A stretch of DNA of 64,000 bases from Phreatobacter sp. (GTDB taxonomy: Bacteria > Pseudomonadota > Alphaproteobacteria > Rhizobiales > Phreatobacteraceae), in assembly GCF_022843985.1 (NCBI RefSeq), contig NZ_JALHMP010000008.1:62001-126000 (forward strand). Reading direction: 5' to 3'. How positions within the stretch are numbered: the first letter of the stretch is position 1; every line of letters begins with the position of its first letter. The notes below the pieces were generated by a model that was not told the DNA's origin, searched no databases, and saw nothing but the letters and a program-made list of their open reading frames with translations. The translations under genes and the position numbers were made by a program. Positions 57,661 to 64,000 of this stretch are shown in pieces.

Positions 57661-58326
57661 ATGCAGAACGTCCCCCAGAGTGCCGCGTCCCCCTCTTCCG
57701 CGACCAACGGCGAGACGCAGCTGCTGTCGCGCCGCTTCTTCGTGCTGGCGGCTCCCGCGATCCTGACCACGGCCTGCACCACCGTCGGCACCGGCTCCTA
57801 CGGGACCATCACCGAGGGGCGCGTGACGCTGCCGGCCATGGACACGTCGGGCGTCAACCCGCGCTGGCTGCGCCAGACGGTGGCCTATAGCGGCGGCGAG
57901 GCTGTCGGAACCGTGGTCGTGCGGCCGTCGGAGCGCCATCTCTATCTGATCACCGGGCGCGGCACGGCGATCCGCTATGGCGTCGGCGTTGGCCGCCAGG
58001 GCGCGCTGTGGCACGGCCGGGCGGTGATCGGGCGCAAGGGCTCCTGGCCGAACTGGACCCCGACCGCCAACATGATCCGTTACGACCCCCGCAATGCCCG
58101 CTATGCCGGCGGCATGCCCGGCGGCATCAACAATCCGCTCGGGGCCCGCGCGCTCTATCTCTATCGCGGCAACCGGGACACGATGTACCGCCTGCACGGG
58201 ACCAATGTGCCCTCCTCGATCGGCACAGCGGTGTCTTCGGGCTGCATCCGGCTGTTCAACCACGACATCATCGACCTGCATGACCGTGTGCGGATCGGCA
58301 CCCCCGTGGTGGTGCTCGCCGGCTGA
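57661..58326 (+). CDS. L,D-transpeptidase (YkuD family)
   Basis: HLYLITGRGTAIRYGVGVGRQGALWHG...YRLHGTNVPSSIGTAVSSGCIRLFNHDIIDLHDRV. Confidence 0.94.
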   Translation: MQNVPQSAASPSSATNGETQLLSRRFFVLAAPAILTTACTTVGTGSYGTITEGRVTLPAMDTSGVNPRWLRQTVAYSGGEAVGTVVVRPSERHLYLITGRGTAIRYGVGVGRQGALWHGRAVIGRKGSWPNWTPTANMIRYDPRNARYAGGMPGGINNPLGARALYLYRGNRDTMYRLHGTNVPSSIGTAVSSGCIRLFNHDIIDLHDRVRIGTPVVVLAG

Positions 58327-58808
58327 CGGCGCGCGCCCAGGTGACGAGAGGGGTCGCGTGGCCCCTCCTCCCTTATCCGGCTTGCCAATCCGCCCTTTGC
58401 GCCGCTACAACCCCTGCAGCATGGTTCGCGAGCCCGAGGGCGGCGAGTCGCGTTTGCCGCCGGTGACTTGGGATCCGGCTCCGCGGCTTCCCGTCCGACT
58501 GACGCTCCGTTCTGGTTTCTTGCCGAGATCAAGACGACCGTGCCCCTTCGCCGCATCTCGCGGCGCGTCACGTTCACGGGTGTGCGGCATGCCGGCATCG
58601 ACGGTTTTCGGGTCAGGACGAACGAGCGGCTCCACCGCTTTCGCTCGCCGCCCCGCCGTCAGCCTTCCGTCCGGCCCTACCCCCTTCCTTTCCGCAGCAT
58701 TGACGGCCGTGCGCCGGCGCCCTGTCGGCGCCGCCCCGGCATTTCTCGCCGAGCGGGGCCCTGTCGGGCCGGCGCCAGCGGCCGTCCCAACACACAAGAG
58801 TTCATCCG

Positions 58809-61688
58809 ATGGCCAACAAGATGCTCATCGATGCCGCCCACCCGGAAGAAACCCGGGTCGTGGTGGTCCGTGGTAATCGCGTCGAGGAATTCGATTTCGA
58901 GAGCCAGTCCCGCAAACAGCTGCGTGGCAATATCTATCTCGCCAAGGTCACACGGGTCGAACCGTCCCTGCAGGCCGCCTTCATTGAATATGGCGGCAAC
59001 CGCCACGGCTTCCTCGCCTTCTCGGAAATCCACCCGGACTATTACCAGATCCCGGTCGCCGACCGGGAAGCACTGCTCGCCGACGAGGCGCGCCAGCACC
59101 GCGAGGAAGATGACGAGGACAATGGCCGCAGCCGGCGTTCCGAACGTCCGGCCAAGGGCGGAAACGGACGACGCCGCCGCCGCAACGAACGGCGCCCGCG
59201 CAACGAGGCGGCTGATGCCAAGACCTCGGAAGCGGTGACGGGCGAAGCTGTACTCGACGGCGATCAGGAAGGCGATCGCGAAGCGATCATCGGGGCCACC
59301 GAGGCGGGAATGGCCGACGAGCAGCCGGCGACTCTCGAAGGCAGGGCGCTGGAAGTCGCCCCTCCGGAGGATCGCGCCTATGCTGTAGAATCCGACGGTG
59401 GCCCGTCCGAGGATGATGACGAGGACGGTGACGACGAGGAAAACGGCGACTCGGAAAACGGTGAGGGCCCCCGCGAGGAGGATCAGGTCGAATCCGTCGG
59501 CGCGGGTGATGCCTATGAGGACATGCCGGACCGCACCTTCCGTCCGCGCAAGCAGTACAAGATCCAGGAAGTGATCAAGCGCCGGCAGGTGATGCTGGTG
59601 CAGGTCGTCAAGGAAGAGCGCGGCAACAAGGGCGCGGCACTGACCACCTATCTGTCGCTCGCCGGCCGCTACTCCGTGCTGATGCCCAACACCGCCCGTG
59701 GCGGCGGCATTTCCCGCAAGATCACCAATGCGGTGGACCGCAAGCGATTGAAGGCCATCGCCGGGGACCTCGAGGTTCCGGACGGTATGGGCGTGATCCT
59801 GCGCACGGCAGGTGCAAACCGCACCAAGACCGAGGTCAAGCGCGACTTCGAATATCTCCTGCGCATGTGGGAGACGGTGCGAGAGACGACGCTGAAGTCT
59901 CACGCCCCGACTCTGACCTACGAAGAGGGATCGCTGATCAAGCGTTCCATCCGCGACCTCTATAACAAGGATATCGATGAGGTCCTGGTCGCCGGCGAGG
60001 AGGGTTACAAGGAGGCCAAGGACTTCATGCGCATGCTCATGCCGAGCCATGCGAAGAACGTGAAGCCCTATCGCGAGCCGCAGCCGCTTTTCGCCCGCTC
60101 GGGCGTCGAGGCGCAGCTCGATGCGATGTTCTCCAACACCGTCCAGCTCAAGTCGGGCGGCTATATCGTCATCAATCCGACAGAAGCGCTGGTCGCCATC
60201 GACGTGAATTCCGGGCGTTCGACCCGCGAGCACAATATCGAGGACACGGCGCTCCGGACCAATCTCGAGGCGGCCGACGAGGTTGCCCGCCAGTTGCGCC
60301 TGCGCGATCTCGCCGGCCTCATCGTCGTCGATTTCATCGACATGGACGAGGGCCGCAACAACCGCGCCGTCGAAAAGCGGATGAAGGATGCGCTGAAGAA
60401 CGACCGGGCGCGGATTCAGGTCGGTCGCATCTCGCATTTCGGCCTGCTGGAGATGAGCCGCCAGCGCATCCGCACCGGCGTGCTGGAGAGCTCGACCGAG
60501 ACATGCCCGACCTGCGGCGGCCTCGGCCATGTCCGCTCGGTCTCCTCGGTAGCGCTGCATCTGCTGCGCTCGGTCGAGGAGCAGTTGCTGCGGGCGGCGA
60601 CGCATGACGTCATCGTGCGCACGCGCACGGCCGTGGCGCTCTACGTCCTCAACAACAAGCGCGCCCATCTCCATGAACTGGAGACGCGCTTCCGGGTCAG
60701 TGTCGACATCAGCGCCGACGAGACCATGGCCGGCCAGCAGATGTTTGCCATCGACAAGGGCGCCCAGGTGCACACGGCGGAAACCGCCTACAAGCCGCCG
60801 GCCATCCTGCCCCTGCCCGTCGAGCCCGACGACCTCGTCGAAGAGGACTTCGAGGAGGACGAGGAGACCACCGAGGCTGAAGCGGAGAGCGGCGAAGGTC
60901 GCGCGCGCACCAAGCCCCGCGACCAGGGCGAGGCCGAGAGCGAGGAGAGCAGCGAGCGCCGGCGCAAGCGACGCCGTCGCCGCCGGCGCGGCCGCAACGG
61001 CGAGCGCGAGGACGGCGCCGAGGGTGCGGAGCGCGGTGGCCAGTTCGCCGACGATGACGGCTCGCCGGCCCGCGACGACGAGGGTGATGAAGAGGACGAA
61101 GCCGTCACGGCGACCGACGGCGAGCCAGGCGAAGCGGGCGGAGACGATGCCAGCGAGGCCGAGCGCCGGCGCCGGCGCCGCGGCCGGCGCGGCGGACGTC
61201 GTTCGCGCCGCGAGGACGAGGCCGTTGGCGTGGTCAGCGGTGCTGCCGATGATGTCGCAGCTGACGCCGAACAGCCTTCAGGGGAGGACCCCTTCCCGGT
61301 GCCGGCCGATCCGGAGGCGGAGGTCGCCGCCGAGACCGAGACGGTTGGGCGCGGTCCGCGCCATGCCGGCCGGCGCGGGCGCACGCCGCGCGCCGTCACC
61401 ATCACCGAGGACGGTGTCGCGCCGAGCGTGGCGGAGGCGGCCCCCGTACCGGCAGAGCGGCCGGCACGTCGCCGCCGGACGCCGCCCGCCGAACCGATCC
61501 CGGCGGCAGAACCCGTCGCGATCGCCGCGCCGCTTCCCGTCGCGGCCACGACATTGGCTCCCGAAGCGCCTGTAGCCGAACCGGTCAAGCGGCGCCGGAC
61601 CCCCGATCCCGAACCGGTGGACACGGTTCAGCCGGCGGCCGTGACCGCCAGGCGGGCCGGTTGGTGGAACCGCAAGGGCGCCGAATAG
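58809..61688 (+). CDS. rne: ribonuclease E (Rne/Rng family)
   Basis: MANKMLIDAAHPEETRVVVVRGNRVEEFDFES; VAIDVNSGRSTREHNIEDTALRTNLEAADEVARQLRLRDLAGLIVVDFIDM; TCPTCGGLGH Zn-link; charged C-terminal tail. Confidence 0.97.
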   Translation: MANKMLIDAAHPEETRVVVVRGNRVEEFDFESQSRKQLRGNIYLAKVTRVEPSLQAAFIEYGGNRHGFLAFSEIHPDYYQIPVADREALLADEARQHREEDDEDNGRSRRSERPAKGGNGRRRRRNERRPRNEAADAKTSEAVTGEAVLDGDQEGDREAIIGATEAGMADEQPATLEGRALEVAPPEDRAYAVESDGGPSEDDDEDGDDEENGDSENGEGPREEDQVESVGAGDAYEDMPDRTFRPRKQYKIQEVIKRRQVMLVQVVKEERGNKGAALTTYLSLAGRYSVLMPNTARGGGISRKITNAVDRKRLKAIAGDLEVPDGMGVILRTAGANRTKTEVKRDFEYLLRMWETVRETTLKSHAPTLTYEEGSLIKRSIRDLYNKDIDEVLVAGEEGYKEAKDFMRMLMPSHAKNVKPYREPQPLFARSGVEAQLDAMFSNTVQLKSGGYIVINPTEALVAIDVNSGRSTREHNIEDTALRTNLEAADEVARQLRLRDLAGLIVVDFIDMDEGRNNRAVEKRMKDALKNDRARIQVGRISHFGLLEMSRQRIRTGVLESSTETCPTCGGLGHVRSVSSVALHLLRSVEEQLLRAATHDVIVRTRTAVALYVLNNKRAHLHELETRFRVSVDISADETMAGQQMFAIDKGAQVHTAETAYKPPAILPLPVEPDDLVEEDFEEDEETTEAEAESGEGRARTKPRDQGEAESEESSERRRKRRRRRRRGRNGEREDGAEGAERGGQFADDDGSPARDDEGDEEDEAVTATDGEPGEAGGDDASEAERRRRRRGRRGGRRSRREDEAVGVVSGAADDVAADAEQPSGEDPFPVPADPEAEVAAETETVGRGPRHAGRRGRTPRAVTITEDGVAPSVAEAAPVPAERPARRRRTPPAEPIPAAEPVAIAAPLPVAATTLAPEAPVAEPVKRRRTPDPEPVDTVQPAAVTARRAGWWNRKGAE

Positions 61689-61717
61689 GACTTGACCGTA
61701 AGCGGTCGAATAGGGAT

Positions 61718-61744
61718 GCGGCCGGGAAAACCCGGCCGTTTCCG
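61718..61744 (+). terminator. rho-independent-like terminator after rne
   Basis: CGGCCGGG-aaaa-CCCGGCCG followed by TTTCCGTTT. Confidence 0.7.
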
Positions 61745-62056
61745 TTTGGTCGCGACGATTCGGTGACATGGCCGATTCGGCTGCGATTCGAGGTACCTAG
61801 AGACCGCAATCGCCGTCCGGCGCACGCGGCGGCGCCGCCCCGGCGTGAACGAAGCCGAAACGGCGCCCCCATCGCTGTCACGATTTTGCCACATCCGGAC
61901 ATGGCGCCCTGGGGATGATCGGCGAACTTATCCCTTGCGGAAACGGGAATCGCCGAGGGGCGCCGCGCCGGCTCAGAATCCGCTTGCCGAATCTCCCCGC
62001 GATTTCCGAGACTTGGAACAGCCAAGCGGCATTTCCCTGGAAAATCGAACGCATCC

Positions 62057-62072
62057 ACACCATATTTAGGGG
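62057..62072. promoter_or_regulatory. NrdR-box-like site 1
   Basis: ACACCATATTTAGGGG versus approximate consensus acaCwAtATaTwGwgt. Confidence 0.5.
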
Positions 62073-62087
62073 CTCGTTTACCCGGGC

Positions 62088-62103
62088 CCACTATATCTTG
62101 ACG
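62088..62103. promoter_or_regulatory. NrdR-box-like site 2, overlapping a candidate -35
   Basis: CCACTATATCTTGACG; core CTATATCTTG is 31 bp from the core of site 1; TTGACG-N18-TAGGTT follows. Confidence 0.55.
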
Positions 62104-62472
62104 TCGTCAGTGCCTGAAGCCTAGGTTGCGGCCAGTTCGGCGGATCGTTTCAAGTCCCTGCCGGGCCTTCCCCAGACGGTTTTGAAGGCTGCTGACGCCC
62201 TGGCGCGTCGGCGCTGGAAAAGTGTCTCCGCACCCGATGGACGGTGTCCGCTTCAGCGGATCACGCCCGCGGCGGACGGAGCGACGCCAGGGGCCGTGCG
62301 ACAGGGCGCGGAGAGCATATCAACGAGCCGGCCCCCCCCTCTCCTGTGGAGAGCGGGAACAAGCCGGCCGCGGCGACAAACGGGGCCCGGATAACCGGGC
62401 GGGGCAGGTCTGGCTCGCTGGACCCAATGATGGCGTGGGAGCACACTCCCGGCCTGAGACGAGGATCGACAG

Positions 62473-64000
62473 ATGCGCATCGACAGGCGTTACACCAAGG
62501 CCGGACAGTCTCCCTATGCGGAGATCGCGTTCCGCAAGGCGACGTCGGAGATCCGCAATCCCGATGGCTCGATCGTCTTCCGTCTGGAGGGCATCGAAGT
62601 CCCGGAGGCGTGGAGCCAGGTGGCGGCCGATATCCTGGCGCAGAAATATTTCCGCAAGGCCGGCGTTCCCGCGCGCCTGAAGCGCGTCGAGGAGAATGCC
62701 GTGCCGTCGTGGCTGTGGCGCTCGGCGCCCGACGACAAGGCGATGAAGGAACTGCCGGAGGCCGAGCGCTGGGTCGGTGAGACGACGTCGCAGCAGGTTT
62801 TCGACCGCCTCGCCGGCACCTGGACCTATTGGGGCTGGAAGGGCGGCTATTTCGACCAGGAGGCCGATGCGCAGGCCTTCTTCGACGAGTTGCGCTTCAT
62901 GCTGGCCCGCCAGATGGTGGCGCCGAACTCGCCGCAATGGTTCAACACCGGCCTGCACTGGGCCTATGGCATCGACGGCCCCGGCCAGGGCCATTACTAC
63001 GTCGATTTCGAGACCGGCAAGCTGACCAAGTCGAAGTCGGCCTATGAGCATCCGCAGCCCCACGCCTGCTTCATCCAGTCGGTCGCCGACGACCTCGTCA
63101 ACGAGGGCGGCATCATGGACCTGTGGGTGCGCGAGGCGCGCCTGTTCAAATATGGTTCGGGCACCGGCTCCAACTTCTCCTATCTGCGCGGCGAGGGCGA
63201 GAAACTCGCCGGTGGCGGCCGCTCCTCCGGCCTGATGAGCTTCCTGAAGATCGGCGACCGGGCAGCCGGCGCCATCAAGTCGGGCGGAACCACGCGGCGG
63301 GCCGCCAAGATGGTGGTGGTCGATGCCGACCATCCGGACATCGAGGCCTATATCGACTGGAAAGTGCTGGAGGAGCAGAAGGTCGCCTCGCTGGTGACCG
63401 GCTCGAAGATCGTCGCCAAGCACCTCAAGGCCATCATGAAGGCCTGCATCAATTGCGAGGGTGCAAATGGCGAGAAGCTGGACGCCTGTTTCGACCCGAA
63501 CCAGAACCCGGCGCTGAAGCGCGAGGTGAAGGCGGCGCGCAAGTCCATGGTGCCCGACAACTATATCAAGCGGGTCATCCAGTTCGCCAAGCAGGGCTAC
63601 AAGGACATCGACTTCCCGACCTATGACACCGACTGGGATTCCGATGCCTATCTGACGGTGGCCGGCCAGAATTCCAACAATTCCGTCTCGCTGAAGGATG
63701 ACTTCCTGCAGGCGGTGGAAAAGGACGGCGACTGGAACCTGACGGCGCGCATCTCCGGCAAGGTGATGAAGACGCTGAAGGCGCGCGACCTCTGGGAGAA
63801 GATCGGCCACGCCGCCTGGGCTTCCGCCGATCCGGGCCTGCATTTCAACACGACGATGAACGACTGGCACACCTGCCCGGCGGCCGGCCCGATCCGCGCC
63901 TCGAACCCGTGCTCGGAATACATGTTCCTCGACGACACGGCCTGCAATCTGGCCTCCGCCAACCTGCTGCAGTTCTACGATCCCAAGGCCAAGCAGTTCG
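62473..64000 (+). CDS. nrdJ: vitamin B12-dependent (class II) ribonucleotide reductase, 3' truncated by window
   Basis: MRIDRRYTKAGQSPYAEIAFRKATSEIRNPDGSIVF; MVAPNSPQWFNTGLHWAYGI; KYGSGTGSNFSYLRG; ASNPCSEYMFLDDTACNLASANLLQF. Open to window end. Confidence 0.95.
   Translation, partial: MRIDRRYTKAGQSPYAEIAFRKATSEIRNPDGSIVFRLEGIEVPEAWSQVAADILAQKYFRKAGVPARLKRVEENAVPSWLWRSAPDDKAMKELPEAERWVGETTSQQVFDRLAGTWTYWGWKGGYFDQEADAQAFFDELRFMLARQMVAPNSPQWFNTGLHWAYGIDGPGQGHYYVDFETGKLTKSKSAYEHPQPHACFIQSVADDLVNEGGIMDLWVREARLFKYGSGTGSNFSYLRGEGEKLAGGGRSSGLMSFLKIGDRAAGAIKSGGTTRRAAKMVVVDADHPDIEAYIDWKVLEEQKVASLVTGSKIVAKHLKAIMKACINCEGANGEKLDACFDPNQNPALKREVKAARKSMVPDNYIKRVIQFAKQGYKDIDFPTYDTDWDSDAYLTVAGQNSNNSVSLKDDFLQAVEKDGDWNLTARISGKVMKTLKARDLWEKIGHAAWASADPGLHFNTTMNDWHTCPAAGPIRASNPCSEYMFLDDTACNLASANLLQFYDPKAKQF

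Noticed and set aside
62104-62472. Cobalamin riboswitch upstream of nrdJ
   Set aside because: No B12-box-like motif found by eye; not claimed without a covariance search.
1-64000. CRISPR arrays, IS elements, prophage, rRNA
   Set aside because: No regularly spaced repeats, transposase or integrase ORFs, phage structural genes or rRNA sequence seen.

Overview
A 64 kb GC-rich chromosomal window, probably from an alphaproteobacterium (Hyphomicrobiales-like gene content; inference only). Most of it is housekeeping or transport: TRAP and Liv-type ABC transporters, M20 peptidases, amidase, chemoreceptors, tyrS, anmK, bcp, prfB, a PBP1A-type gene, rne, nrdJ (truncated by the window end), and one tRNA-Gln. 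I see no phage, IS element, CRISPR array or rRNA. Points of most interest: (1) A compact LH2 antenna operon, pucB-pucA-pucC, at ~47.2-49.7 kb. pucB (47461-47622) is missing from the ORF track. Two TGT-N12-AC(A/G) palindromes spaced 8 bp apart overlap a TTGACA-N17-TATTAC promoter upstream. PucA has Phe44/Phe45 where typical B800-850 alpha chains have Tyr44/Trp45, plus a periplasmic extension of about 85 aa. (2) An uncharacterised protein immediately downstream has an N-terminal domain loosely resembling GSP17M/YflT and three C-terminal (S/T)PFSx(L/T)FxLPLL repeats. (3) A 16.5-32.8 kb catabolic cassette: GntR, Liv ABC importer, ICL/PEPM lyase, HyuA/HyuB, a Cys-to-Gly isochorismatase-fold protein, a flavoprotein reductase/dehydrogenase, an M24 peptidase, and a divergent LeuCD-type hydro-lyase followed by a YefM-YoeB module. 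(4) Two NrdR-box-like sites 31 bp apart upstream of B12-dependent nrdJ. (5) A TIR-like/TM/coiled-coil protein. (6) A canonical RF2 +1 programmed frameshift in prfB. All calls come from reading the sequence; no database search was run.
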